A stretch of DNA of 64,000 bases. It comes from Ectopseudomonas mendocina. Lineage in GTDB: Bacteria; Pseudomonadota; Gammaproteobacteria; Pseudomonadales; Pseudomonadaceae. Below the pieces are notes generated by a model, which did no database searches, had not been told where the DNA came from, and saw nothing but the letters and a program-made list of their open reading frames with translations. The stretch is from assembly GCF_007049795.1 (NCBI RefSeq), contig NZ_SCFY01000022.1:1-64000 (forward strand). The letters run 5' to 3'. Shown one piece after another: positions 16,639-25,641 of the stretch (its first letter is position 1; every line of letters begins with the position of its first letter). A program made the translations under genes and the position numbers.

Positions 16639-16869
16639 TCAGCGCCAACCTTGCAGCCAGCGCTCGGTATCTTGCAGTTGGCGCCAGTCGAGCTGCTGGC
16701 TGCGTTGTGTGAGCACCGCCTGAAGCTCGACGCCGAGGACGTTGTCTTGCTCGTCGCGGATCAGTTCGGTCACCAGGAAATGACGCTCGCGATTCTGCGG
16801 CTGCGCGGCCGTCCATTTCGACAGCAGCAGTTTGCGTGGGTTGAGACGACGCTTGTCGGACTTGCTCAT
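16639..16869 (-). CDS. TIGR02450-family small Trp-rich protein
   Basis: A 76-residue basic protein (MSKSDKRRLNPRKLLLSKWTA) ending in tryptophan-rich WRQLQDTERWLQGWR. It matches the TIGR02450 family found in marine and soil gammaproteobacteria next to photolyase or cryptochrome-type genes. Function unknown. The chosen ATG at 16869 overlaps the stop of the upstream flavoprotein by 4 bases, so the two are an operon. The frame continues upstream, but that part lies wholly inside the flavoprotein gene and was not taken. Confidence 0.8.
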   Translation of the reverse strand: MSKSDKRRLNPRKLLLSKWTAAQPQNRERHFLVTELIRDEQDNVLGVELQAVLTQRSQQLDWRQLQDTERWLQGWR

Positions 16870-17852
16870 TGCAGGTGCTCGAGCAGGCGGCGTGCAGCGT
16901 CCTGGCCGCTGAGCCAGGCACCTTCGACGCGGCCCGACAGGCACCAGTCGCCACAGGCGTACAGGCCCAGGTCGGCGTCGGCCAGCGCGCCCCATTGGTG
17001 GGCTTGCGCCGGGCGGGCATAGAGCCAGCGGTGAGCGAGGGTGAAGCTCGGGGCCGGCACGGCGCAACCGATCAGCTCGGCGAAGGCGCCGTGCAATTGT
17101 TCGATCACCGCTTCCTTGGGCAGATCCAGATTCTGTCGGCTCCAGGCGCTGCTGGCGTGCAGCACCCAGGTGTCGAGGTGGTTGTCGCGGCCGGGTTTGC
17201 TGCGGTTGCGCGCCAGCCAGTCGAGCGGACTGTCTTGCACGAAGCAGCCTTCCACGCGGGTATCAAGCGGGCGCTCGAAGCCCAGCGCCACCGCCCAGGT
17301 CGGCTCCATGATCACGCTCGCTGCGGTGCCAGCCAGTTTCGGCGCGGCTGCCAATAGGGCACTTGCTTGGGGGGCGGGCGTAGCAACGATCACATGGCTG
17401 TAGGGGCCGTGGCTGTTGCCTTCGGCATCGAGCAGGCTCCAGTAGCGGTCGCCGCGGAACACTTCGGTGATACGGCAACTGAATTTGACCGGCAGGGCGC
17501 CGAGCATGGCACGGGTGATGGCACTCATACGCGGGCTGCCGACCCAGCGTAGTTGCTCGTCAGGTGAGGCGCTGAGCTGGCCGTCCTGGGCGTTGTACAG
17601 GCTCGGTTGCCACTCGGCGACCCAGCCACGCGCCTGCCATTGCTGCACCACCTCGACGAAGCGGCGGTCGCGTGCGGTGAAGTATTGCGCGCCGAGATCC
17701 AGGCTGCCTGCGTCACTACGCTTGCTCGCCATGCGCCCGCCGCTACCACGGTTCTTGTCGAACAGTTCGATATCCTGGCCGGCGGCGTGCAGGGCCTGGG
17801 CGGCGGATAGCCCCGCGATGCCGGTGCCAATGATGGCGATGGGTGCGTTCAT
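16866..17852 (-). CDS. Renalase-like NAD(P)/FAD-dependent oxidoreductase
   Basis: A 328-residue flavoprotein with GTGIAGLSAA (9-18) for FAD binding, then RGSGGRMASKR and the LGAQYFTAR block typical of the renalase-like family in Pseudomonas. Bacterial renalases oxidise aberrant dihydropyridine nucleotides (2- and 6-dihydro-NAD(P)). Whether this member does so is not shown. It is co-transcribed with the small Trp-rich protein. The region before its start contains an exact LitR-type operator at 17904-17927, so I infer the same light control as the neighbouring operon. Confidence 0.87.
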   Translation of the reverse strand: MNAPIAIIGTGIAGLSAAQALHAAGQDIELFDKNRGSGGRMASKRSDAGSLDLGAQYFTARDRRFVEVVQQWQARGWVAEWQPSLYNAQDGQLSASPDEQLRWVGSPRMSAITRAMLGALPVKFSCRITEVFRGDRYWSLLDAEGNSHGPYSHVIVATPAPQASALLAAAPKLAGTAASVIMEPTWAVALGFERPLDTRVEGCFVQDSPLDWLARNRSKPGRDNHLDTWVLHASSAWSRQNLDLPKEAVIEQLHGAFAELIGCAVPAPSFTLAHRWLYARPAQAHQWGALADADLGLYACGDWCLSGRVEGAWLSGQDAARRLLEHLQ

Positions 17853-17903
17853 GGTTACCTCGTCAGCGCTGAATGCTATACAGGCTAAGGTTTGGACAAA
17901 AGC

Positions 17904-17927
17904 TATACAAGAGTGTTTTCATGTACA
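17904..17927. promoter_or_regulatory. LitR-type operator O3 in the divergent region
   Basis: TATACA (17904-17909), 12 bases, TGTACA (17922-17927): an exact T(G/A)TACA-N12-TGTA(C/T)A match between the renalase-like gene (minus) and the TIGR01777-hemH pair (plus). A lone half-site TATACA occurs at 17877-17882 without a partner. Confidence 0.76.
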
Positions 17928-18043
17928 GCTGTCGCCGAAAGCGGCGCTCCCTTGCTTTAGGTTTAGGACAAACGCGACAGGTATGCGCGTCATGAACCAG
18001 ACTAAAGGTGAAGTTTCTTCCATTGCCATGCGAGGACGATGCC

Positions 18044-18946
18044 ATGCATATCCTGCTGACCGGCGGCACCGGTCTGATCGGACGAGCGCTCTGCGCGCAC
18101 TGGAGCGAGCAGGGCCACCGCTTGACTGTCTGGAGTCGTGAGCCAAGCAAGGTGGCGCGTCTCTGCGGGGCCGATGTTCGAGGCATTGCCCGGCTTGAAG
18201 AGCTGGGTGAAGAACCACTGGATGCGGTGATCAATCTGGCCGGCGCGCCCATTGCTGACCGCCCCTGGAGCAGCAAGCGCAAGGCGCTGCTGTGGTCCAG
18301 CCGTATCGGGGTCACCGAGCAGTTGCTGGCCTGGCTGCAGGGGCGTACACAGCGTCCAGCGGTGTTGTTGTCGGGCTCGGCGGTGGGATGGTACGGCAAC
18401 GGCGGTGAACGTGAGCTGAGTGAGGATACGCCGCCGGTCACTGATGATTTCGCCGCCCAGTTGTGTGGCGCCTGGGAAGAAACTGCACAACGCGCCGAGG
18501 AGTTGGGGGTTCGTGTGGTGCTGGTGCGCACCGGCCTGGTGCTGAGCCCTGACGGCGGCATGCTCAAGCGTTTGTTGCTGCCGTTCAAGCTTGGTGTTGG
18601 CGGCCGGATTGGTGATGGCCGGCAGTGGATGCCCTGGATTCATATCGCCGATCAAATCGGCCTGATCGATTTTCTCTTACAGCACGGAGATTCTCGCGGT
18701 CCTTATAATGCCTGCGCGCCGCTACCGGTGCGTAATGCCGAGTTCAGCAAAGCGCTGGGCCAGGCGCTGAGCCGCCCGACCATTTTCCCGGCGCCGGCCT
18801 TCGTTCTGCGCGCTGCACTCGGCGAGATGTCCGAGCTGCTGCTGGGCGGTCAGCGCGCCGTGCCGACACGTCTGCTGGAGGCAGGTTTCAGTTTTCGTTT
18901 CACCCATCTGGATGTGGCACTAGCCGATCTGCTGGGCCATCAATAG
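18044..18946 (+). CDS. TIGR01777-family epimerase (SDR39U1-like)
   Basis: A 300-residue NAD(P)-binding protein of the TIGR01777 family (E. coli YfcH, SulA-like). It opens with LLTGGTGLIGRAL (Rossmann loop) and has the conserved INLAGAPIADRPW, SGSAVGWYG and PWIHIAD blocks. The reaction is unknown. ATG 18044 is chosen because GAGGA (18032-18036) sits 7 bases upstream; an in-frame ATG at 18008 lacks this. hemH begins 12 bases after its stop, so the two form an operon. A LitR-type operator lies in the divergent promoter region. Confidence 0.88.
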   Translation: MHILLTGGTGLIGRALCAHWSEQGHRLTVWSREPSKVARLCGADVRGIARLEELGEEPLDAVINLAGAPIADRPWSSKRKALLWSSRIGVTEQLLAWLQGRTQRPAVLLSGSAVGWYGNGGERELSEDTPPVTDDFAAQLCGAWEETAQRAEELGVRVVLVRTGLVLSPDGGMLKRLLLPFKLGVGGRIGDGRQWMPWIHIADQIGLIDFLLQHGDSRGPYNACAPLPVRNAEFSKALGQALSRPTIFPAPAFVLRAALGEMSELLLGGQRAVPTRLLEAGFSFRFTHLDVALADLLGHQ

Positions 18947-18958
18947 CTAGGATTTCGC

Positions 18959-20026
18959 ATGACCGATCACGCATTGTTGCTGGTTAACCTGGGTTCGCCC
19001 GCGTCCACCGAAGTAGCCGATGTTCGCCGTTACCTCAATCAGTTCCTGATGGATCCCTATGTCATCGACCTGCCCTGGCCGCTGCGTCGTTTGCTGGTGT
19101 CGCTGATTCTGATCAAGCGTCCTGCGGCATCGGCGCACGCCTATGCCTCGATCTGGTGGGAAGACGGTTCGCCGCTGGTAGTGATCAGCCGCCGTCTGCG
19201 GGAAGCGATGAAGGCTCAGTGGACCCAGGGCCCGGTGGAGCTGGCCATGCGTTATGGCGAGCCTTCCATCGAGTCGACCCTGCAGCGTCTGGCCGCGCAG
19301 GGGATTCGTGAGGTGACCCTGGCGCCGCTGTATCCGCAGTTTGCCGACAGCACCACCACCACGGTGATCGAGGAGGTCAAGCGGGTGGTGCGTGAGCGTG
19401 GGCTGGACATGCGTCTGTCCACGCTGCCGCCGTTCTACGATCAGCCGGAGTATCTTGACGCCCTGATCGCCAGTGCCAAGCCTTACCTGGAGCAGGAATT
19501 CGATCACCTTTTGCTGAGCTTCCACGGCCTGCCGGAACGTCACCTGCACAAGCTCGATCCCAGCGGTCACTGCCTGAAAGGCGACGACTGCTGCCGCAGC
19601 GCTTCGCCCGCGGTACTCGCCAACTGCTACCGCGCGCAATGCCTGCGCAGCGCCGAGCTGTTCGCTCAGCGCATGGGCCTGCGCCCGGAACAGTGGTCGG
19701 TGAGCTTCCAGTCGCGCCTGGGGCGCGCCAAGTGGATCGAGCCCTACACCGAGACGCGTCTCGACGAGCTGGCGGCGCAGGGCGTGAAGAAACTGCTGGT
19801 GATGTGTCCGGCCTTCGTCGCCGACTGCATCGAAACCCTGGAGGAGATCGGTGACCGTGGCCGCGAGCAGTTCGTCGAAGCCGGTGGCGAAAGCCTGCAG
19901 CTGGTCCCCTGCCTGAACGATCATCCTGACTGGGCGGCGGCATTGAAGGTGTTGTGCGAGCGCGCGCCCGTTATGGTCGAGGGACTGTTGACCGTCGGGG
20001 CGAGCCATTCGCCTCGGCGGGTATGA
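18959..20026 (+). CDS. hemH: Ferrochelatase
   Basis: Last enzyme of heme synthesis, inserting Fe2+ into protoporphyrin IX at the inner membrane. The 355-residue protein starts ALLLVNLGSP, has the active-site histidine in LLSFHGLPERH, and a conserved glutamate in the C-terminal CPAFVADCIETLEEI block. A cysteine-rich insert (GHCLKGDDCC with later NCYRAQC) resembles the extra cysteines of some bacterial ferrochelatases. It follows the TIGR01777 gene closely. If the upstream LitR operator works on this promoter, heme synthesis would be light-influenced, which would make sense because porphyrins are photosensitisers. Confidence 0.96.
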   Translation: MTDHALLLVNLGSPASTEVADVRRYLNQFLMDPYVIDLPWPLRRLLVSLILIKRPAASAHAYASIWWEDGSPLVVISRRLREAMKAQWTQGPVELAMRYGEPSIESTLQRLAAQGIREVTLAPLYPQFADSTTTTVIEEVKRVVRERGLDMRLSTLPPFYDQPEYLDALIASAKPYLEQEFDHLLLSFHGLPERHLHKLDPSGHCLKGDDCCRSASPAVLANCYRAQCLRSAELFAQRMGLRPEQWSVSFQSRLGRAKWIEPYTETRLDELAAQGVKKLLVMCPAFVADCIETLEEIGDRGREQFVEAGGESLQLVPCLNDHPDWAAALKVLCERAPVMVEGLLTVGASHSPRRV

Positions 20027-20143
20027 AGCATTCGCCGATCTGATAACACCTTCGAGCGATACTCACTGCCGTTTATATCGTCCTAAGCTGGCGCTTCTTT
20101 CAACCGTCGCGCATCGCGTTCTGCGGTGCCGAGGAGAGCGTCC

Positions 20144-21475
20144 GTGCATAACAACAATAACGGCTATCCCTCCAGTGCCCGAGCCTGGACCACTGTTGCC
20201 ATCCTGATGGTGGCGTATGTCCTGTCCTTCGTTGATCGGCAGATTCTCAACTTGCTGGTCGAGCCCATTCGTCGCGATTTGGCGATCAATGACACGCAGA
20301 TGAGCCTGCTGATGGGCCTGTCGTTCGCTCTGTTCTATACCGTGTGCGGCATTCCGCTGGGCCGTGTGGCCGATACCCGCAGCCGGCGCGGGCTGATCGC
20401 GGTCGGCATTCTGTTCTGGAGCGCCGCTACCGCCGCCTGCGGCATGGCCAAGCTGTACTGGCAGTTCCTCCTGTGCCGCATCGGCGTGGGTGTGGGCGAG
20501 GCGGCGTTGTCGCCCGCGGCCTATTCGCTGATTGCCGACAGCTTTCCCGCCGAGCGCCGGGCCACGGCCATCAGCGTCTACTCCATGGGCGTCTACCTCG
20601 GTTCGGGCCTGGCCTTTCTGGTTGGCGGCCTGGTCATTCAGTTCGCCTCGGCGCAGGGCGACGTTACGTTGCCGATGCTGGGTGAGGTGCGTCCCTGGCA
20701 GCTTATCTTCCTCATTCTCGGCGGTGCCGGCGTGCTCTTCACGTTGTTGATGTTCGCGGTCAAGGAGCCTGCTCGGCGTGGCGCCGGTGCTGGGGTGGCG
20801 GTGCCGCTCAGCGAAGTGGGGCGCTACATTCGTGCCAATCGACGTACCGTGCTGCTGCACAACTTCGGCTTCGCCGGTTTGGCCTTCGCCGGTTACGGTA
20901 GCGCCGCCTGGATACCGACCTTCTTCATCCGTACCCACGGTTGGGATGCCGGCCAGGTCGGCATCGTCTACGGCAGTATCGTTGCGGTGTTCGGTTGCCT
21001 GGGGATCGTCTTCGGTGGGCGACTGGCTGACTGGATGGCCAAGCGCGGGCGCAGCGATGCCAACATGCGTGTCGGCCTTTACGCGGCTCTGGGTGCCTTG
21101 CCCATGGTGGTGTTGTATCCGTTGGTGGACAGCGCATTCTGGGCCAGCGTGCTGATGGCCCCCACGGTGTTCTGCCTGAGCATGCCGTTCGGCGTGGCGC
21201 CAGCGGCGATCCAGGAAATCATGCCCAATTCGATGCGCGGCCAGGCGTCGGCCATCTATCTGTTCGTCATCACCCTGATCGGCCTGGGAGTGGGGCCGAC
21301 CGCTGTGGCGCTGGTCACCGACTTCGTCTTCGCCGATGACGCCGCGCTGCGCTATTCGCTGCTGATCGTCACCACCCTGGCAGTGTCGACGTCGATCATC
21401 CTCCTGGCCAAGAGCCTCAAGCCGTACCGCGCAAGCGTCACGCGGTTGGAGCAATGGGCCGCTAATGTGGCCTGA
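20144..21475 (+). CDS. MFS transporter (Spinster-like)
   Basis: Inner-membrane major facilitator of 443 residues with 12 predicted helices. The FVDRQILNLLVEPI start of helix 1 and the LGRVADTRSRR loop between helices 2 and 3 place it in the Spns-like/anion-cation symporter group. The substrate is unknown. I chose GTG 20144, since GAGGAG (20131-20136) lies 7 bases upstream; a GTG at 20126 would itself overlap that site. It lies downstream of hemH with a 117-base gap, as in P. aeruginosa by memory. Confidence 0.85.
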   Translation: MHNNNNGYPSSARAWTTVAILMVAYVLSFVDRQILNLLVEPIRRDLAINDTQMSLLMGLSFALFYTVCGIPLGRVADTRSRRGLIAVGILFWSAATAACGMAKLYWQFLLCRIGVGVGEAALSPAAYSLIADSFPAERRATAISVYSMGVYLGSGLAFLVGGLVIQFASAQGDVTLPMLGEVRPWQLIFLILGGAGVLFTLLMFAVKEPARRGAGAGVAVPLSEVGRYIRANRRTVLLHNFGFAGLAFAGYGSAAWIPTFFIRTHGWDAGQVGIVYGSIVAVFGCLGIVFGGRLADWMAKRGRSDANMRVGLYAALGALPMVVLYPLVDSAFWASVLMAPTVFCLSMPFGVAPAAIQEIMPNSMRGQASAIYLFVITLIGLGVGPTAVALVTDFVFADDAALRYSLLIVTTLAVSTSIILLAKSLKPYRASVTRLEQWAANVA

Positions 21476-21618
21476 GCAGGCGCATTTTCCTGCCGTGTCG
21501 TGCGTTGATCGGCACGATTTATGCGCCAGGGCACAGGCAGCGTGGAATTTTTGCGCTTTACTGAGGTTCTGAGTGTTGCGCGCGCCATTGGGGCGCGTGC
21601 CAGCCAGGGAACCTCTGC

Positions 21619-22392
21619 ATGGGAGCGAGGCCAGCGTCTGCTGCACACGGCAGGCCAATCAACAACTCGGTATTTTTGCCGCGGTTAGTGCTGCCGGTGC
21701 TGGCTGTGCTGTTGCTGCTCAGCGGCTGCAGTGGTCGTCTGGATAACGATTCCATCCTGCACACGCGCAATCCGCTCAAACCCACTGAGGTGCTGCAGAC
21801 GGACGTTGATCGCATGGCTACCCTGGCCATGCGTAACAACCTCAACAGCCTCTATAGGCTGATGAACAAGCTGTATCAACGTAACCCACGCGAATGGCGC
21901 AAGAATTCCCTGCCCGACGCCGCTGCTGCCGAGCGCGCTATCCAGTACGCCATCGAACATAACCAGGACTGGCCAACCTTGGGCGGCCGACGTGATGTTG
22001 CGGCGCTGGATTATTCGCTGAGCCCGGCATTTCAGGGCGACCGCGTAGCGGCCTTCACCTATGCCATTGGCAGCATGCTGGTGACGGCTCACGGTGGGCG
22101 CACCGAGTTCTACCTGACCGACAGCTTCAATGCGCAGTTCATCCACAACGCCGCGCGCAATCTTGAGAAGGCCGGCTGGATGCTCTCGCAACGGCGTGAC
22201 GCTACGGGCCAGCCGATGCTGCTATCCAACGAGTTCTCCGAGCAGGGCAACAACCTCAGCTATGCAGTGGAGTTCGGCAAGATGGTGGCGCGCCTCGATC
22301 TGCTCACCCATGTGCTGGAAGAACGTTACCGGCGGATGGGCGCCAACTACGCCCAGAGCCTGTTCCTGCTGAATTTCCTGCCGGTGCAGTAG
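21619..22392 (+). CDS. Predicted lipoprotein of unknown function
   Basis: A 257-residue protein with a lipoprotein signal: a hydrophobic stretch ending LLSGC with C37 as the lipidation site, preceded by a longer than usual n-region. The mature part is helical and mentions no known catalytic motif. Segments such as RMATLAMRNNLNSLYRLMNKLYQRNP are conserved in pseudomonad homologues as I recall. The ATG follows AGGGA by about 8 bases. It is alone between an MFS gene and a convergent zinc-ribbon gene. It is probably attached to the inner or outer membrane facing the periplasm. Confidence 0.75.
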   Translation: MGARPASAAHGRPINNSVFLPRLVLPVLAVLLLLSGCSGRLDNDSILHTRNPLKPTEVLQTDVDRMATLAMRNNLNSLYRLMNKLYQRNPREWRKNSLPDAAAAERAIQYAIEHNQDWPTLGGRRDVAALDYSLSPAFQGDRVAAFTYAIGSMLVTAHGGRTEFYLTDSFNAQFIHNAARNLEKAGWMLSQRRDATGQPMLLSNEFSEQGNNLSYAVEFGKMVARLDLLTHVLEERYRRMGANYAQSLFLLNFLPVQ

Positions 22393-22496
22393 CACGCGCC
22401 CCTGTCCCTGGGCGCGCTCGCTGGGTGGGATCGCCGGCAATGGTGTCGAGCCTCCGTCCAGCAGCATCGACACCAGTTGCTCAGGGCAGGTGTAAA

Positions 22497-22838
22497 TCAG
22501 ACCTTGCGGACGAACTCGGACTTGAGCTTCATCGCACCGATGCCATCGATCTTGCAGTCGATATCGTGATCGCCGTCGACCAGGCGGATGTTCTTCACCT
22601 TGGTACCCACCTTGACCACCAGCGACGAGCCTTTGACCTTGAGATCCTTGATCACGGTGATGGTGTCGCCGTCCTGCAGCAGGTTGCCGACCGAGTCCTT
22701 GATCACGCGCGCGTCATCGCTGTTCTCGGCGCTCTCGCCGGCTTTCCACTCGTGGGCACATTCGGGGCAGACCAGCTGCGTGCCGTCTTCGTAGGTGTAT
22801 TCGGAGTTGCATTTGGGGCAGGGCGGCAGAGTGGTCAA
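22497..22838 (-). CDS. PhnA-like zinc-ribbon protein (YjdM family)
   Basis: A 113-residue protein with an N-terminal zinc ribbon (CPKC then CPEC) and a C-terminal KOW/SH3-like barrel containing GDTITVIKDLKVKG. This is the YjdM/PhnA family, whose name derives from the phn locus although no phosphonoacetate hydrolase activity is expected. The best start is TTG 22838, with GAGGA at 22849-22845 six bases upstream; the frame continues to an ATG at 22919 with no ribosome site. It stands alone and is convergent with the lipoprotein gene. Confidence 0.87.
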   Translation of the reverse strand: MTTLPPCPKCNSEYTYEDGTQLVCPECAHEWKAGESAENSDDARVIKDSVGNLLQDGDTITVIKDLKVKGSSLVVKVGTKVKNIRLVDGDHDIDCKIDGIGAMKLKSEFVRKV

Positions 22839-23305
22839 GGCTTGTCCTCGGTGAGCTGGAATAAACCGCAGATTATATAGGGTTTTGTTCGCGGGCGCCG
22901 CTCTAGGACGTGAAGCCACCGAGATATGGGTGTTTTAAATATTGGACTTATCAGCGGGAGGTGGTTTACCTGTATTTCCCTTTAAGCGCCTTTTTATGGG
23001 CGTTTACTTGATATGCCAACAATGAGGTACCAGAAAATATCGAGCAGATTTGTTTGACATATTTTACGGCTCGGGCAGACTGGCTGCAGATTCCGTTGCC
23101 GAACCGGGTAACGGGCAGCATCGCTGCAGCCCCTCTCTGGATGGAGTTGACCCGGTTCGAGCCGCCGTCGGAAGGCGGCACTCAGGCTCAGGATGAGTCT
23201 CGGTGCGCGGGGTTAGCCAAACAGGCCGCACGTGCTACAGCAGAATGTTCTGCTGGCCAGCGGTCTGCACAGCAACGATAGGCCCGGCCTGTCCCAAGGT
23301 GACGT
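22839..23305. other. Long intergenic region upstream of the amidotransferase gene
   Basis: No gene is supported. It includes an A/T-rich part (22920-23070) with TTGACA at 23054-23059, followed 16 bases later by CAGACT, a possible weak sigma-70 promoter for the gene at 23306. A small GC-rich hairpin is formed around CCGCCGTCGGAAGGCGG (23162-23178). No known riboswitch pattern is recognised. Confidence 0.4.
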
Positions 23306-24115
23306 ATGTCCGACAACAAGATCCGCAACACCCCCAGCAAGAACAATCTCCGCAAGCCCGTCGTGTTGATGTCCATGGGCGCTCAAGAGCGCAAGGGCCA
23401 CGACTATCAGGTAATGACCCACAAATACATCCAGCCCCTGGTCGAATTCTCCGGGTGCGTTCCGGTGCTGGTGCCCACCTGCTGTGGCATCGACGACCTC
23501 GAGCAGTATCTGGACATGGCTGATGGCGTGTACCTGACCGGTGCCGGCAGCAACATCGACCCGGCGCTCTATGGCCAGGAAAACGAGACGCCGAACAAAG
23601 GCCAGGACCGCGATCGCGATCTGTTCGATCTACCGTTGATCCGTGCCGCCATCGCCCGCGGTCTGCCGATCTTCGGTATCTGCCGCGGCATGCAGGAAAT
23701 CAACGTGGCGCTTGGTGGCGACATCTACCAGAAGGTCTACGCCGAGCCGGGTTTCAACGACCATCGCGAGAATCCTGATGACCCGGTCGAGGTGCAGTAC
23801 GCGCCCAGCCACAGTGTGCGCCCGGTAGCCGGTAGCTGGTTCGCCGAGCTGATGGGCAAGGACGAGATTCAGGTCAACTCCCTGCACGGCCAGGCCATTC
23901 GCAACCTGGGCAAGGGGCTGGAAGTGCTGGCGACCGCCGAGGATGGTCTGATCGAGGCGGTGCATGCGCCGAGCCTGTCGCCCTTCCTGTTCGCGGTGCA
24001 GTGGCATCCGGAATGGCAGGCTGCACTGAACCCGGATTCGGTGAAGATCTTCCAGGCTTTCGGTGACGCCTGTCACCGCCGAGTCGCCTCGCGCAACAGC
24101 CGTCAGGCTGCCTGA
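23306..24115 (+). CDS. Class I glutamine amidotransferase-like gamma-glutamyl hydrolase (PuuD/SpuA family)
   Basis: A 269-residue hydrolase of peptidase family C26. The nucleophile cysteine sits in FGICRGMQE, and the His-Glu pair in WHPEW completes the triad. The YLTGAGSNIDP segment resembles the PuuD family that hydrolyses gamma-glutamyl-GABA in putrescine breakdown. No puuA/spuB-like ligase or aldehyde dehydrogenase is adjacent, so the exact substrate stays open. AAGG precedes the ATG. It is preceded by a long spacer with a possible promoter. Confidence 0.85.
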   Translation: MSDNKIRNTPSKNNLRKPVVLMSMGAQERKGHDYQVMTHKYIQPLVEFSGCVPVLVPTCCGIDDLEQYLDMADGVYLTGAGSNIDPALYGQENETPNKGQDRDRDLFDLPLIRAAIARGLPIFGICRGMQEINVALGGDIYQKVYAEPGFNDHRENPDDPVEVQYAPSHSVRPVAGSWFAELMGKDEIQVNSLHGQAIRNLGKGLEVLATAEDGLIEAVHAPSLSPFLFAVQWHPEWQAALNPDSVKIFQAFGDACHRRVASRNSRQAA

Positions 24116-24145
24116 TCCGCGCCAAACGCACCGCTGGTCCCTACA

Positions 24146-24619
24146 TCAGTAGGGGCTTGGCGGTTGCGGCCAGTTCAGGGTGCCGCTGTCGCTGAAGCGA
24201 CGCGTGCCGAACAGGCCATCGGCAAGTTTGCCGCGCAGCACGTAGGGCACTTCCTGGCCGGGTTGATAGCCGGCCGCGCCCCAGGCCTGACGCACCACTG
24301 AAAACGCCGAAATGCTCACCGGGACGCTCAGTACCGTCTCGCCGAAGCGTGGCACGCTGCCGCTCTGGTCGCTGACGCCACTGGCCAGCGGCTGGCCGTT
24401 TACGTCCAGATCCAATGCCATGCCGTTGAAGCTCACCGCGCTGTCATTGGGGTTCTGCACTCGCAGCTTGACCGCGAAACGCACTTCCAGGCCCTGACCG
24501 GGCAAAGGTTCCAGGCCGGCCAGGTCGACCCGTAGCGGATCACGATTGCTCAGGCTGGCGCAGGCGCCCAGGCTGGCCGCGAGCAGGCTGATGAGACAGA
24601 GACGAAGCAGACGAGGCAT
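24146..24619 (-). CDS. LEA type 2 family lipoprotein
   Basis: A 157-residue lipoprotein: the signal ends in LGAC with C20 as the lipidation site. The mature part is a WHy/LEA-2 beta-sandwich, shown by LRVQNPNDSAVSFNGM and DLDVNGQPLASGVS. Such proteins are periplasmic and linked to stress tolerance, though no activity is known. It is convergent with the amidotransferase gene and is followed on the minus strand upstream by a DMT transporter gene. Confidence 0.85.
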   Translation of the reverse strand: MPRLLRLCLISLLAASLGACASLSNRDPLRVDLAGLEPLPGQGLEVRFAVKLRVQNPNDSAVSFNGMALDLDVNGQPLASGVSDQSGSVPRFGETVLSVPVSISAFSVVRQAWGAAGYQPGQEVPYVLRGKLADGLFGTRRFSDSGTLNWPQPPSPY

Positions 24620-24673
24620 GACGATCTTCCCTGGACTTGATGGGTTCAGGATAGAAGACCGCAGTGCGCGCCA

Positions 24674-25519
24674 TTAGCTCCCGGCACGTTGCCGGCTGCC
24701 CAGCACCAGTGCGATACCGCCGAGCACGGCGACGGCACTCAAGGTCAGGCGCAGAGACAACGCTTCGCTCAGCAGCAGGCTGCCGCCGAGAGCGGCGAGA
24801 ATCGGCACGCTCAGTTGCACCGTGGCGGCCTGGCTGGCGCGTAGTCCGGGCAGGGCGCTGTACCAGATGGCGTAGCCAACGCCGGAGGTCAGGGCGCCGG
24901 ACAGCACGGCGTAGAACAGGCCGGGCCCGTCCCAGTCGAGGTGTGGCAGCAGCACCAGCGCCAGCAGCAGGGCCAAGGGGGCTGCACGCAGGAAGTTGCC
25001 GGCGGTCACGGCCAGCGCATCACCCTGGCCACGCCCCAGCAGTGAGTACGCTCCCCAGGCGATGCCGGCCAGCAGCATTAGCAAGGCCGCCAGCAGTGGT
25101 GGCGCACTGGCGCCGGGCAGCAGCAGCGCCAGCAGGCCGGCCGTCGCCAGCGCCGTGCCGAGGCTGGCGCCCAGCCCCAGGCGTTCGCCACGCAGCAAGC
25201 CCCAGAGCAGCATGCTCAATTGCACCGAGCCGAACAGCAGCAGGGCGCCGGTGCCGGTATCCAGTTGCAGATAGGCGAAGGAAAACGTTGCGGCGTAAGT
25301 GAACAGTGCCAGTGCGCCTGGCCAGTTGCCGGCGACGGGTTGCCTGGCCTGCCTCAGCCTGAGCAACAGCCAGAGCGTCAGCGCGCCGGCGAGCAGGCGG
25401 ATCGCCGTGAAGCTGGCGGCATCGATGTCGGTTTCACGCAGTGCCAAGCGGCACAGCAGCGAGTTGCCGGCGAAGGCCAGCATGGCAAGGCAGGTAAGCA
25501 GCAGGATACGCGGTGGCAT
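24674..25519 (-). CDS. EamA-family (DMT) transporter
   Basis: Inner-membrane protein of 281 residues with ten predicted helices in two EamA repeats. It starts at ATG 25519 (MPPRILLLTCLAMLAFAGNS), preceded by AAGGA; a start 102 bases upstream adds a polar stretch and is not preferred. The substrate cannot be deduced, since drug/metabolite transporters of this family export amino acids, metabolites or drugs. No operon partner is clear. Confidence 0.85.
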   Translation of the reverse strand: MPPRILLLTCLAMLAFAGNSLLCRLALRETDIDAASFTAIRLLAGALTLWLLLRLRQARQPVAGNWPGALALFTYAATFSFAYLQLDTGTGALLLFGSVQLSMLLWGLLRGERLGLGASLGTALATAGLLALLLPGASAPPLLAALLMLLAGIAWGAYSLLGRGQGDALAVTAGNFLRAAPLALLLALVLLPHLDWDGPGLFYAVLSGALTSGVGYAIWYSALPGLRASQAATVQLSVPILAALGGSLLLSEALSLRLTLSAVAVLGGIALVLGSRQRAGS

Positions 25520-25641
25520 CGTCCATCCTTGGGTGAAGGTCTGGTGATGCCGTGCAGCTAACCACGCCAGGCTGGTCGATGGCATTGGCAGAAGGTCGCA
25601 AGTGGCTGCGACCTTGGCCATTCAGGCAGGGGGGCAGATGA

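Noticed and set aside
17877..17900. A fourth LitR-type site
   Set aside because: TATACA is present at 17877-17882, but 12 bases later the sequence is GACAAA, not TGTA(C/T)A; only a half-site.
22920..23300. Riboswitch or small RNA upstream of the amidotransferase gene
   Set aside because: No recognisable conserved riboswitch core or terminator-ended sRNA gene; only a weak promoter candidate.
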